This document shows positions 44,180 to 53,026 of a stretch of DNA of 64,000 nt, piece by piece. A program made the position numbers and the translations under genes. Within the stretch, counting starts at the first letter, position 1. Each line of letters opens with the position of its first letter. Location of the stretch: the NCBI GenBank assembly GCA_024233005.1, contig JACKQE010000001.1, positions 868,001-932,000 on the forward strand, written 5' to 3'. This stretch comes from Akkermansiaceae bacterium. Lineage in GTDB: Bacteria; Verrucomicrobiota; Verrucomicrobiia; Verrucomicrobiales; DEV007. Under the pieces are notes generated by a model. The model saw nothing but the letters and a program-made list of their open reading frames with translations. It searched no databases and had not been told where the DNA came from.

Positions 44180-44521
44180 GCTTTGGATGGTTGGATTCTC
44201 TATCTGCTCTCCGGCGAGTTCCGGTTCGACGGGACTCAGCAGCTCCCGGTCTGCGGCCAGATTCCTTCCTGCGACGAGGGATGACTTCCCAGTGTCGGGT
44301 TGCGGAATGAGGCGGAATGCTTCATGGTGGGTGGTTGAGGTTGCTTTGCGGAAGGACCCGATACGGAGTTTTCAAAGGCTCTGTGGAATCACGCCGCGGT
44401 TTTTTCTTTCATAAACAGCATTTAGCATATCCCGTGCCAAGTTCGCGGAATGGGCGCATGCCTCCCGGAGATGGGGGGGAGAGCCCGTAAGAAAGGCCCG
44501 GTGCCAACCCCAAACATCGCT
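44180..44521. promoter_or_regulatory. Divergent intergenic region, amtB / cystathionine gene
   Basis: About 340 bp with no credible gene. It forms the long 5' leader of amtB (about 235 nt if the sigma-54 promoter is used) and the upstream region of the cystathionine synthase/lyase gene. No riboswitch or second promoter was recognised. Confidence 0.45.
44425..44440 (-). promoter_or_regulatory. Sigma-54 (-24/-12) promoter for amtB
   Basis: On the minus strand TGGCACGGGATATGCT matches the sigma-54 consensus TGGCAC-N5-TTGCW, with the invariant GG and GC dinucleotides exactly 10 bp apart. Only one consensus base differs (A for the first T of TTGC). Transcription would start near 44414 and run toward amtB. 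An NtrC-type enhancer site was not identified. Confidence 0.65.
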
Positions 44522-45679
44522 ATGATCAACGGAGAAGGATTTGAGACCCGGGCCATCCATGCAGGGCGCGATTTTGTCAGTGACACCGGCGCGGTCACCC
44601 CGCCGGTGTGGCTGACCTCCACCTTTGAATACGGCAATCCCGGAGGCTTTGACTACACGCGTTCCGGCAACCCCAACTTCCGACTTCTGGAGAGGACGCT
44701 CGCCAGTCTTGAGGGTGGTCAGCATGCCACGGTCTTTGCCAGCGGGGTCTCGGCGATCACCGCAGTCGCCTCCACTCTTCGCTCCGGGGATCTCGTGGTT
44801 GCGGAAGAAAACGTCTACGGCTGCACCTACCGTCTTTTTGACAAAGTCTTCGCCAAATTCGGCGTTTCCGTGGAATACCTCGATCTCGCCGATCCTGAGC
44901 ATTACGTTCGCATTCCAGAACGGCGTCCGGCGCTGGTCTGGATCGAAAGTCCGACCAATCCACTTCTCAAGGTTCTCGACATCTCCGCCATTGCCACAGC
45001 GACGCATCAGGCTGGCAGCGTCCTGGTGGTGGACAATACGTTCGCCTCCAGTCATGTTCAGCGCCCCCTGGAACTCGGGGCCGACCTGTCGCTGCTCAGC
45101 ACCACGAAGTATCTCAATGGTCATTCCGACGCTCTCGGAGGGGTCGTTTGCACGAATGATCCTTCCTGGCAGGAACGCATGGTGTTTGCCCAGAAAGCGC
45201 TCGGACTTCAGCCATCACCGATGGATGCCTGGCTGACTCTGCGAGGCGTGAAAACCTTGGCGCTTCGGATGGAGCGCCATCATGCCAATGCCCTTGCGTT
45301 CGCCCGGTTCCTTGAGGACGAGTCCGGTGCCCGTTGGGTGCGGTATCCCTGGCTGCCTTCCCATCCCCAACATGAAGTGGCGAAGCGGCAGATGCAGGGA
45401 GGCGGCTCGGGAATTGTCACCGTGGATCTTGGAATGAGTCTGGAGGAGACACTTGATTTTGTAGGTGGGCTCCGATACTTCCCCAAAGCAGAGAGCCTCG
45501 GCGGAGTGGAGTCTCTCTGCTGCCATCCTGCCAGCATGACCCATGCTTCGGTGCCCCGGGAAACCCGGGAAGCGGTTGGCATCACGGATGCGGTGGTCCG
45601 TTTCTCTGTTGGCATTGAATCTGTGGAGGATCTCATCGCCGATGTCCGTGAAGGCCTGCGGCGCGTCCGCAAGGCTTAG
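44522..45679 (+). CDS. Cystathionine gamma-synthase/lyase family PLP enzyme
   Basis: A 385-residue Cys/Met-metabolism PLP enzyme (PF01053). The start MINGEGFETRAIHAG at 44522 is preferred over a longer frame. Motifs are YTRSGNPNFRLLERTLASLE, VFASGVSAITAV, WIESPTNPLLKVLDI, VVDNTFASS, the PLP Lys196 in LLSTTKYLNGHSDALGG, and the C-terminal SLGGVESLCCHPASMTHAS. It acts in the cytoplasm in transsulfuration, making or cleaving cystathionine. Synthase, lyase and O-acetylhomoserine sulfhydrylase activities are not separable from sequence alone. It is divergent from amtB and has no linked methionine genes. Confidence 0.9.
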   Translation: MINGEGFETRAIHAGRDFVSDTGAVTPPVWLTSTFEYGNPGGFDYTRSGNPNFRLLERTLASLEGGQHATVFASGVSAITAVASTLRSGDLVVAEENVYGCTYRLFDKVFAKFGVSVEYLDLADPEHYVRIPERRPALVWIESPTNPLLKVLDISAIATATHQAGSVLVVDNTFASSHVQRPLELGADLSLLSTTKYLNGHSDALGGVVCTNDPSWQERMVFAQKALGLQPSPMDAWLTLRGVKTLALRMERHHANALAFARFLEDESGARWVRYPWLPSHPQHEVAKRQMQGGGSGIVTVDLGMSLEETLDFVGGLRYFPKAESLGGVESLCCHPASMTHASVPRETREAVGITDAVVRFSVGIESVEDLIADVREGLRRVRKA

Positions 45680-46045
45680 TTGGTTCCGCCCTTCCGGGGC
45701 GCGATTCAAAGCGTCCCTGAAACCTTCCACGAATCACCTCAAACTCCCATTCCATCGGGGTTTCCCACTGACTACTGACTGACTGATAGTAATTTCCTTT
45801 TGATCCCCTCGGCTCGCTTTCCGCCGAAGGCCCGGGGTCGGTGGGGGTTCGGTCACCGGTAGTTCCGGAGCTTCGTCGGCCCCACTCACGCGAGGCGCTT
45901 TCCAAGGCGTTCGCCGAACTCCTGTGATCCCCAATACCAGACACGCGCGAAAACTTCTGTTTGTCCGTCCCTTGAACTTTAAACTGCCCCATGGAACCGC
46001 TTTCGATCCGCACCGGAGTGGCGGTGCACTGGTGAGGCTTTCAGG
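45680..46045. other. Intergenic region with repeat copy 1
   Basis: 366 bp between the cystathionine gene and the stop of the giant kinase gene. Apart from the direct repeat listed separately, short tandem copies of ACTG/GACT at about 45768-45786 precede the repeat. No gene, tRNA or clear terminator was seen. Confidence 0.4.
45782..45852 (+). repeat. Direct repeat, copy 1 (71 bp)
   Basis: Runs from ACTGATAGTAATTTCC to GTGGGGGTTCGG and matches 51849-51920 in the same orientation, with about six mismatches and one single-base gap. The shared 3' half, GCCGAAGGCCCGGGGTCGGT and the following GGGGGTTCGG, is identical. The two copies bracket the giant kinase gene. Confidence 0.85.
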
Positions 46046-49000
46046 TCACGGCAACTCGATGACAACACGAAAGCCGATTGTCGCAAAGGGTCGATCCGCC
46101 CCAACCGAACCACGATGCGAGGATCGCATCCATAGTTCGGCGGGAGTGTCAAAAGCGGCACCACGGGTTACCCGGGCCACTCCTTTCCCATCGAAACGAT
46201 CCGAACACCACTCCCATACATTGCCTCCCAGATCAAAAAGTCCGAGGGGGTTCGGAGCAAAGCCCATGACTGGTGCAGTCGTCGCAAAGCCGTCGGAATA
46301 ACCCTCAAGGGCGCGATCTTCCGGAAACGTTTCTCCGTAAACAGTGTCGGCATAGTTGCCGGCTCCCGCTAGGGGCGGATAGCGGTTTCCGTAGGGAAAG
46401 ACGCCACTGATCAAATTTTTCAGTTCTGCGGGCGATTTTCCCTCAATTTCCTTGTCTCCGATTCCAACGGCAAAACTCCACTCCCGGTCTGTCGGAAGCC
46501 GGTGCAAGAGCTTCGATTCCCGGGTCAGCCATTCGCAAAATTCAACTGCATCATTCCATGACACCATGACTACGGGATGGTCAGGCTGAGCCCCGGAAGG
46601 CACGCCTTTGAACTCCGCGGTTTCCCATCCGCTTCCGCCTCCTCTTTTCCTAGCAAAAACCTCGTAATCGGAACGACGCGTCTCGTGGATGCAGAACAAC
46701 ACCTTCGTCCCCGGAACGGGAACGAACTTCATGCCGAGCGAGTTGACAAAGGGCTGGTCCTTGGTGGCTTTGTCAGAAGAAACGGAGGCGGTGGGCGGAC
46801 GAGCGTCAGGAGTCGCGGCAACGCCCACGTCGGCAGGTTTCGCCGCCGGAGGTTCTGCGACCACCCGGAAACCAACGTTTGCATCCACTCCACCTGAAAA
46901 CACTGTTCCTTGGAAGGGCCCGCGCGACGCCGACGATCGGAAGGCGCCGTAGTTCATCCAGCCACGCCCTCGCACGACATGAACACTTTTCGACGCCGGG
47001 TCGTACCAGTCGACGCACCATTCATCGACGTTTCCCCAAAGGTCGTACAGACCTGCGGCGTTTGCCGGGAAACTGCCCACCGGAGCGGTGTAGGCGTAGG
47101 AATCCCTCTCCGTTCCCTGGTAATTCGCGAAACCGACGGGCGGTTCGTCCCCATTGCCCCAGGGAAAAACCCCTGCCAGTCCACGGGTCTTTTGCACCGG
47201 GGAAAGTTCAGGGCCCTCCTGGTCGCCGATCCCCGCCGCGCAACTCCACTCGTGGTCCGACGGCAGGCGGTAACGCACGCCGTCCTTCCCGGAAAGCCAT
47301 TCGCAAAATGCCATGGCATCCTCCCAAGAGACGTTGACGGCGGGTTCGTCCGCGGTCTGGGAGAATTCAGGTTTTGTCCAGTTTCTCCCCGTTTCCCTGA
47401 CAAAGACATCATAATCCCGCACCCGCGACTCCCAGACGCTGAACAGGAGGGATTTTCCGTTGGTCGGGCCTCCGGTAATGGGAACGGGCACGAACTTCAT
47501 GCCTAGGGAGTTGACGAAGGGTTCGTCCTTGGCGGCTATGTCAGGAGACATCGCGGTCGGAGGATTCCGCTTACCTGCGTCCTGTTCCTCCGACAGGGCG
47601 CTCCGAACTTCCCTGACGCTCAGGTTCCGGTAAGCGATCCTGCCACCCGCGCCGCTCTGCTGCAGGGCGATGAGATTCCCGCGGGCGCGTTGTGCCACTG
47701 GTAACAGATCGGTATCGAACGCGACCCGGCCGTTGATCCAGCCCTGTACCTTTTCACCGGCTTTCCGGACCCGGAACTCCGCCCATGCATCGTCGGCAAC
47801 CATTCCCGGCGGCGCGGCGACGATCACAGCCTTCCCATAAAGCGTCCCCGTCTTGTTCCGGTCTTTTGAGGCGGAGCCGCACAATTGCAGCTCATACCCC
47901 GAGTCCGCTGATCTTGCCACGGGAACCCGGTTCAGCAAAAATTGAATCCCCCCGTTGGCCTCGGAAGACGCCTTGAACTCACCCGTGAGGTCGAAGTCTT
48001 CAAAGGGAAGGGACTGATGAAGATACCCGATCACCGTTCCTTCGGACTCCAGCACACTTCCGCTCCCGGTCCACTGCGCTTCACCGCTTTTCGACCAAGC
48101 TGAAAGACTCTTCAGGTCCGGGGGAGTTCCCGACCCGGATGAAGCGACGGCATGTCCTGAAACCGAACCCAGTTTCGCCACCCGCCCCCGGTAGGTCTCG
48201 AGCGCCTTCGCCTCGTCGAGCCGCCCGGCCTGGACCCAGGTCCGCTGCAGGGATTCAAGCGACTGGTCGAGCCTGGCGAGGAGGGTCCGTTCCAACTTCG
48301 CGGCCTCACCCACGAAAATGTCGTGCAGTTCTTTCAGGCGCGGTGAAGCTCCTTCTCCGGCCGGAGGTGGCAAAGTCAGCGGAACGAGGTCGGAGGCCTC
48401 ACCCAGGGCATTGATCAGGCCAATCACGGCGGTGGCTTCGCGATGGGCGGCTTCGGCGGCTTCGGTCTCGGCAAGGGAACCCCGTTGCTTCGAGGCATCC
48501 CGCTCCGCGACCAGGGCGGCGAGGTACTTCGAGGTGAGATCGCCGAGCTGGGCCTGGCGCGCCCGCGTGTAGTTCGTCAAGCGAGTGAAGAACTCCGGAT
48601 CGGATTGGAAACCGGGTTTGGGAGCGGACGATTCGGGTGCCGGGGCGGCAGCAGCGGGAGCGTCAGTGCCGGCATCAAACCACAACAAGAAAGCCCGGGT
48701 GATCTTTTCCTTGTTGTTGTAATCAATCCGGATCGAAAAATGTTCGGGGCGCAACCCTTTCAGATAGGGAACCACAGGGTCGAGCACCGTGGGATCGATG
48801 GTGCCGTTGAACTGAAAGTGTGGCATCCTTCTGGAGTCGATGAAGTAAACCAAAAACATCCCGGAAGTTGGCAGGATACTCGACGGTTGTTCCACTCCCG
48901 GCACCGCTCTCGGATCAGGTTCTCCAACGGTCCAGGCGACGGCCCGGCCATCATCGAGGATCCCGCGGAACTGTCCGGCCAATAGTTCGAACTGTCTGAA

Positions 49001-51766
49001 TTTTCTGCTTGCGATCGCTTGAGGCAATGGGATCTCCCCCTTGGTGGGTCCTCTCCAGAGCCTCATCTTTCCGTCCTCCATTTGGCAGGCCAGACCAAAT
49101 TCGGAATGGGAAATGGCTACCGCTCGCTCTTCTTTGGAGATCTCCGGTCTCGTCTCCCACTCCGGATTGTCCGGCAATTGCTTCACCCCATCGAACTGCT
49201 TGCCCCACAAGACCAATTTGCCCTCTGGGGTGAGCGCGTAACTTGCGGAAGGATTCAAATAGGCATCGATCGCCTTCAACCCTGCCGGAGCCTTGCGGTC
49301 CGGATACATTTCCACATCAGGAATAAACGGCTCGAAATTCCCATCCCGATCAATCAGCCCGTAGAAGGTATTCAAACCCGGGCAGATTTTCACGATGTTC
49401 TTGCGTTCGTTTTCCGTCGGTCGTTCGTCGGTCAGGGTGTCTCCGTTTTCGCGCAGCACCACCCAAAGGCCCGCGCCCCCCTGATAGACCTGCTTCACGT
49501 CCTCGACTCCGACGAGTTTTTTCATCGCTTCAAAACGGGGATTTCCGAAACTGGCATCCGACCGCCACGCCCGGAACTTGCCGAAGGTGCGGAAGTTCGG
49601 GCCGTCGGGTGGCCAGGAAAGGTCGGAAGCCGCCGGAAAATTCGTCGGTACGGAGGCCGATCCCTGGTTTTCCACCCCTGACTTCGATTCAGTCAGAGTG
49701 GCTGAGGCACCCGAACCTCCCGGACCGACCATCGCGACCCGGAAACCGATCCCATTCCCTTTCCACTCGAGCCCGTCCTGCCGCCGGTCAGCCGCACGGG
49801 ATAGTTCGGGGCCGTTGTTCCACCCGCTGCTCCGCGTCACCTTTTTCCCGGAAGTCGCCACTCCGATCGGATCCACCACAGGGCTGGCTTCGTAGGGACC
49901 ATCCCAATCCAGACACCATTCCCGCACGTTGCCGATCATGTCATGGAAGCCCCAGGCGTTCGCCTTTTTCGTTCCAACGGGTTTGGTCGCCCCCGAGGAG
50001 TTCCCGGCATGCCACGCGATCTCGTCGAGCGAACCTCCGGGCAGGGCCGAGGTCGATCCGGCGCGGCAGGCATATTCCCACTGCGCTTCCGTGGGCAAGG
50101 TCCACTGCCAGCCTTCGGGAAGCGGATGGCGCTCGTTCATCCCTGCCAAAAACACCTGAACGTCCTCCCAGGTCACCTGCTCGACGGGCAGGGCGTCTCC
50201 TATGAACTTGCTCGGAGCGTCTCCGCGGATCGCCCGCCACTGCGCCTGGGTGGTTTCCGTTTTAGCCAACCAAAAGCCACGGGTCAGTTCCACGGGGTGC
50301 TGGGTTTCTCCGGGCTTCCGCCCCGGCTCATCCTCGGGACTGCCCATGAGAAAACGCCCCGGAGGACACCAGACCATCTCGATGCCCCCGAAGGTCCTTA
50401 ACTCCCCTGCCCCGGTGCCCAGGATTGACGAACGTGAGGGCGCCGCCGTTGCTTTCGTCTCGGCGAACGACCCCGGTTCGTCAAAAGATTCCGTCGCTTT
50501 CTCTTTGGCGAACCACCACGCCGCCCCGGCCATGATCGTCACCGCAGCCCCGAGTAGAGCCACCATTACTGAGGTGCGGCGATCTCGGTGCTTGCTTCGA
50601 GAAAAAGTTCGTCCACGGGTCGGCACCGTCGGACGTCCTTTTTCAGAGGACTTGATCGCGACCTTCTGACGCACCTCCGACATTGGAGCGACCTGGGAAT
50701 CTTCCTCGGCTCTTGCGACCGGTTTCGAAAGGATCTCATCCAGTCCGAACCGAAACTCCTCTGCGCTCTGATAGCGATGGTCCGGACTCGATTCCATCGC
50801 CAATGAGATGAGTCGGTCAAATCGCGAGTCGATCGAGGGGTTTTCCTCGGACGGAAGGCGAAAGATTCCCTGGGGCAGCTTCCCCGTGAGTAGTTGGTAG
50901 AGCATCACTCCGACCGCGTAGAGATCGGCACGGTGATCCACTCGCGATCCTTCCTCCAAACTCTCCGGTGCCATGTAGATGGGAGTGCCCATGGCGTATC
51001 CGGTCATGGTCTGGATTCCGCTGCCTTCGTCCCCGTCCGCGCTCAGGCGTTTCGCGAGCCCGAAATCCGCGACGCGCACCCGGCCCTCGGTATCGATCAG
51101 TACGTTTGCCGGTTTGATATCCCGGTGCACGATGCCTTTCGAGTGCGCGTAGGAGAGCGCGTCGAGCACGTGGGCGCAGATCGCCAAGGCATGATCGGGT
51201 TTCAGTCTTCCGCCGCTGTGCTTGGCATACTGCCGAATGTCCATCCCCTCGACGAACTCCATCGCGAAGAAGAGCAGGCCCGATGGAGTCTGTCCGAAAT
51301 CATGCACGGCGACGATGGAGGGATGGCTCAGTTTCGCCATCGACCGGGCCTCCTGGCGGAAGCGCTCCACGAAGCCCATCTCGTCGTCCGCCTCCAACGC
51401 GGCGGGAAGGATCTTCACCGCCACGAGACGGTCGAGATTGATCTGGCGGGCCTTGTAAACCGCTCCCATGCCGCCGCGCCCGAGCAGTTCGATCACCTCG
51501 TAACCGGGCATCTCGGCGGCGAGATCGACGGGCTCAGGCGGCGTCCATTTTCCCCCGCCGCCTCCCCCACCTCTGCCGGAGCCATGGCTGGTTTGGGCTC
51601 CAGAGGCGAGCGAATCAACCCCGCTCAAGGCAGAAGGCGCACCCATCGCACCTTCCATCATGCAGGCGGAGCAGATCGATGATCCCGAACTCTCATTCAA
51701 GGTGCTTCCGCAGGACGGGCACTTCCCGGCCTCGGTCTCAGGCACATTGGAACTCGGATCCCCCAT
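46046..51766 (-). CDS. Giant Ser/Thr protein kinase with three SUMF1 modules, RCC1-like and DUF1080-like domains
   Basis: A 1906-residue protein. Residues 16-35 form a CPSC...CSAC zinc ribbon. The Hanks-type kinase (about 89-345) is complete: LLGRGGMGAVYKA, Lys118 in VAVKIL, HRDIKPANVL with Asp216, DFG at 234-236, and MAPESLEE. A single transmembrane helix spans about 399-420, so the remaining 1480 residues should be extracytoplasmic. They comprise SUMF1 module 1 (about 455-680), an RCC1-like region (about 720-960), a coiled-coil stretch (about 1060-1180), a DUF1080/LamG-like domain (about 1230-1400), SUMF1 module 2 (about 1430-1670) and module 3 (about 1690-1906). NVWEWC and GFRV motifs are present, but the formylglycine-generating Cys pair is not (SSHRGS in module 3). 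The SUMF1 modules are probably binding domains. The gene lies between two 72-bp direct repeats. Confidence 0.9.
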   Translation of the reverse strand: MGDPSSNVPETEAGKCPSCGSTLNESSGSSICSACMMEGAMGAPSALSGVDSLASGAQTSHGSGRGGGGGGGKWTPPEPVDLAAEMPGYEVIELLGRGGMGAVYKARQINLDRLVAVKILPAALEADDEMGFVERFRQEARSMAKLSHPSIVAVHDFGQTPSGLLFFAMEFVEGMDIRQYAKHSGGRLKPDHALAICAHVLDALSYAHSKGIVHRDIKPANVLIDTEGRVRVADFGLAKRLSADGDEGSGIQTMTGYAMGTPIYMAPESLEEGSRVDHRADLYAVGVMLYQLLTGKLPQGIFRLPSEENPSIDSRFDRLISLAMESSPDHRYQSAEEFRFGLDEILSKPVARAEEDSQVAPMSEVRQKVAIKSSEKGRPTVPTRGRTFSRSKHRDRRTSVMVALLGAAVTIMAGAAWWFAKEKATESFDEPGSFAETKATAAPSRSSILGTGAGELRTFGGIEMVWCPPGRFLMGSPEDEPGRKPGETQHPVELTRGFWLAKTETTQAQWRAIRGDAPSKFIGDALPVEQVTWEDVQVFLAGMNERHPLPEGWQWTLPTEAQWEYACRAGSTSALPGGSLDEIAWHAGNSSGATKPVGTKKANAWGFHDMIGNVREWCLDWDGPYEASPVVDPIGVATSGKKVTRSSGWNNGPELSRAADRRQDGLEWKGNGIGFRVAMVGPGGSGASATLTESKSGVENQGSASVPTNFPAASDLSWPPDGPNFRTFGKFRAWRSDASFGNPRFEAMKKLVGVEDVKQVYQGGAGLWVVLRENGDTLTDERPTENERKNIVKICPGLNTFYGLIDRDGNFEPFIPDVEMYPDRKAPAGLKAIDAYLNPSASYALTPEGKLVLWGKQFDGVKQLPDNPEWETRPEISKEERAVAISHSEFGLACQMEDGKMRLWRGPTKGEIPLPQAIASRKFRQFELLAGQFRGILDDGRAVAWTVGEPDPRAVPGVEQPSSILPTSGMFLVYFIDSRRMPHFQFNGTIDPTVLDPVVPYLKGLRPEHFSIRIDYNNKEKITRAFLLWFDAGTDAPAAAAPAPESSAPKPGFQSDPEFFTRLTNYTRARQAQLGDLTSKYLAALVAERDASKQRGSLAETEAAEAAHREATAVIGLINALGEASDLVPLTLPPPAGEGASPRLKELHDIFVGEAAKLERTLLARLDQSLESLQRTWVQAGRLDEAKALETYRGRVAKLGSVSGHAVASSGSGTPPDLKSLSAWSKSGEAQWTGSGSVLESEGTVIGYLHQSLPFEDFDLTGEFKASSEANGGIQFLLNRVPVARSADSGYELQLCGSASKDRNKTGTLYGKAVIVAAPPGMVADDAWAEFRVRKAGEKVQGWINGRVAFDTDLLPVAQRARGNLIALQQSGAGGRIAYRNLSVREVRSALSEEQDAGKRNPPTAMSPDIAAKDEPFVNSLGMKFVPVPITGGPTNGKSLLFSVWESRVRDYDVFVRETGRNWTKPEFSQTADEPAVNVSWEDAMAFCEWLSGKDGVRYRLPSDHEWSCAAGIGDQEGPELSPVQKTRGLAGVFPWGNGDEPPVGFANYQGTERDSYAYTAPVGSFPANAAGLYDLWGNVDEWCVDWYDPASKSVHVVRGRGWMNYGAFRSSASRGPFQGTVFSGGVDANVGFRVVAEPPAAKPADVGVAATPDARPPTASVSSDKATKDQPFVNSLGMKFVPVPGTKVLFCIHETRRSDYEVFARKRGGGSGWETAEFKGVPSGAQPDHPVVMVSWNDAVEFCEWLTRESKLLHRLPTDREWSFAVGIGDKEIEGKSPAELKNLISGVFPYGNRYPPLAGAGNYADTVYGETFPEDRALEGYSDGFATTAPVMGFAPNPLGLFDLGGNVWEWCSDRFDGKGVARVTRGAAFDTPAELWMRSSHRGSVGADRPFATIGFRVVIELP

Positions 51767-52111
51767 CTCGGCAAAACGTCACAGTCCCATTCAGAAGCAT
51801 TCCATCCCGCACCATGTCAACCCGATTCGACTACTACTGATGGGAATTACTGATAGGAATTTCCTTTTTCAACCCCTCGGCTCGCTTCCCGCCGAAGGCC
51901 CGGGGTCGGTGGGGGTTCGGGGGGAGGTAGGGGGCGTTCAGGGCCATCGCTGACTAGAGTCGCCCGATTCGTCCGGATGAGTCAACGATTTTCATTCAGG
52001 CATGACCGATCCGGGGGTGGGGAGGCGAAAAATCGCGTTCGGAGGGCATGGTGCTCCCTCCCCGCTTGATTCCATTTCTAAAATCAGGCGGGCTTTTCCG
52101 TGTCGCCGCGC
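51767..52111. other. Intergenic region upstream of the kinase gene with repeat copy 2
   Basis: 345 bp, including the second direct repeat and presumably the kinase promoter. The repeat begins about 80 bp before the kinase start codon. No gene is supported. Confidence 0.4.
51849..51920 (+). repeat. Direct repeat, copy 2 (72 bp)
   Basis: Same orientation as copy 1 at 45782-45852. It begins ACTGATAGGAATTTCC and ends GTGGGGGTTCGG. It lies directly upstream of the kinase gene, whereas copy 1 lies directly downstream of it. Both contain the same G/C-rich core. Confidence 0.85.
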
Positions 52112-52576
52112 CTACAGGGTGTCAAAATACCCCCGCGACCGCCCACTCCTCCTCGGAGAGCGGATCGGGCGCATCGAGAATGAGGTGGCGTCCGTCCCCA
52201 CGACCTTCATCGTGCCCGGACAGCACGGGCACTTGTGCGGATCCTCGCCCCAGATCTTCATGATGAGATCCCACCAGAGCGGTTGGAGCGCCCGGCCGTT
52301 CCGTGATTCAGGAAGCGGAAGGATGAAGAGCGTTCCCCCTGCATTGGTCGCCGCACCCTCCGGTCTCTTTGCATCGGTCATCTTCGGACGCCTCCGCCCC
52401 GTCTTCGCCGCCATTCAAAGGCTCTTGTTCGAATAGAGCCCAAAGTAGCGGACGGCTTGTTGGTTCTTCAGCGGGATGTGCTCGACGGTCGCGGCGAGGA
52501 AGTCAACGGCCTCGAAGATCTGGCAATTGCGCTTGGTGTGCCAGCACCGCTTGGAACGGTAGATGACCTTGCTGGA
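52112..52576 (-). pseudogene. IS91-family (Y2) transposase, truncated 3' fragment
   Basis: Read on the minus strand, VIYRSKRCWHTKRN, FEAVDFLAATVEHIPLKNQQ, AVRYFGLYSNKSL and the later LWWDLIMKIWGEDPHKCPCC match the C-terminal region of IS91/IS801-type transposases (HUH Y2 family). A TGA at 52415-52417 interrupts the frame, with an in-frame ATG immediately after it. The N-terminal catalytic part with the HUH and YY motifs is absent. No terminal repeats were found. It is a decayed insertion remnant next to the kinase locus. Confidence 0.75.
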
Positions 52577-53026
52577 GTGGTTTCCGGGCGACTCAGCGGT
52601 CGGCCAGCTACGGCGCCGATCCGCGCGCGCTCTCATCGCGTCGAGCGTGGCCTCCAGTTCGCTGAGCAGGGGTTCGGGACGACGGATCGGATCAGTTTGC
52701 GGACTCATGCCCCCGGACTGCGTGTCAACGGAACCCCGGAGCGTCATCCTGCAGCAATCACAACCAACCGATGGAATAGCACCCTTATGCAAGCCAGGAT
52801 TACCGCATGGGGTTGAAGGTCGTCATCACCAAGTAGGAGGAGCTTGTTGCGCAACGAAGTTCGATAAAACCGGGGCCTCCGGCTGACGATTTCCTCAAGA
52901 CGGCGGTGCGGATCCTGCATGACAAAACATGACAAACGGCTTGCATCACCCTGCGAAAACATCCCCGGACACTCTCAAATCCCTGTGAAGAAAAGCCCGT
53001 GGATACGAAGGTTCACGCATGACGAG
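52577..53026. other. Non-coding stretch beside the IS remnant
   Basis: About 450 bp. The minus frame of the transposase fragment stays open to 52792 but has no recognisable transposase sequence. Other short ORFs show no recognisable family. It is probably degraded mobile-element or intergenic DNA. Confidence 0.35.

Noticed and set aside
45686..45700. Hairpin CGCCC-TTCCG-GGGCG as terminator of the cystathionine gene
   Set aside because: Short stem and no T-tract after it.
46046..51766. Active formylglycine-generating enzyme (sulfatase activator)
   Set aside because: The SUMF1 modules lack the catalytic Cys pair and no sulfatase gene is in the window.
52002..52436. Plus-strand 144-residue open frame
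   Set aside because: Antisense to the IS91-type transposase fragment, whose minus-strand motifs are recognisable.
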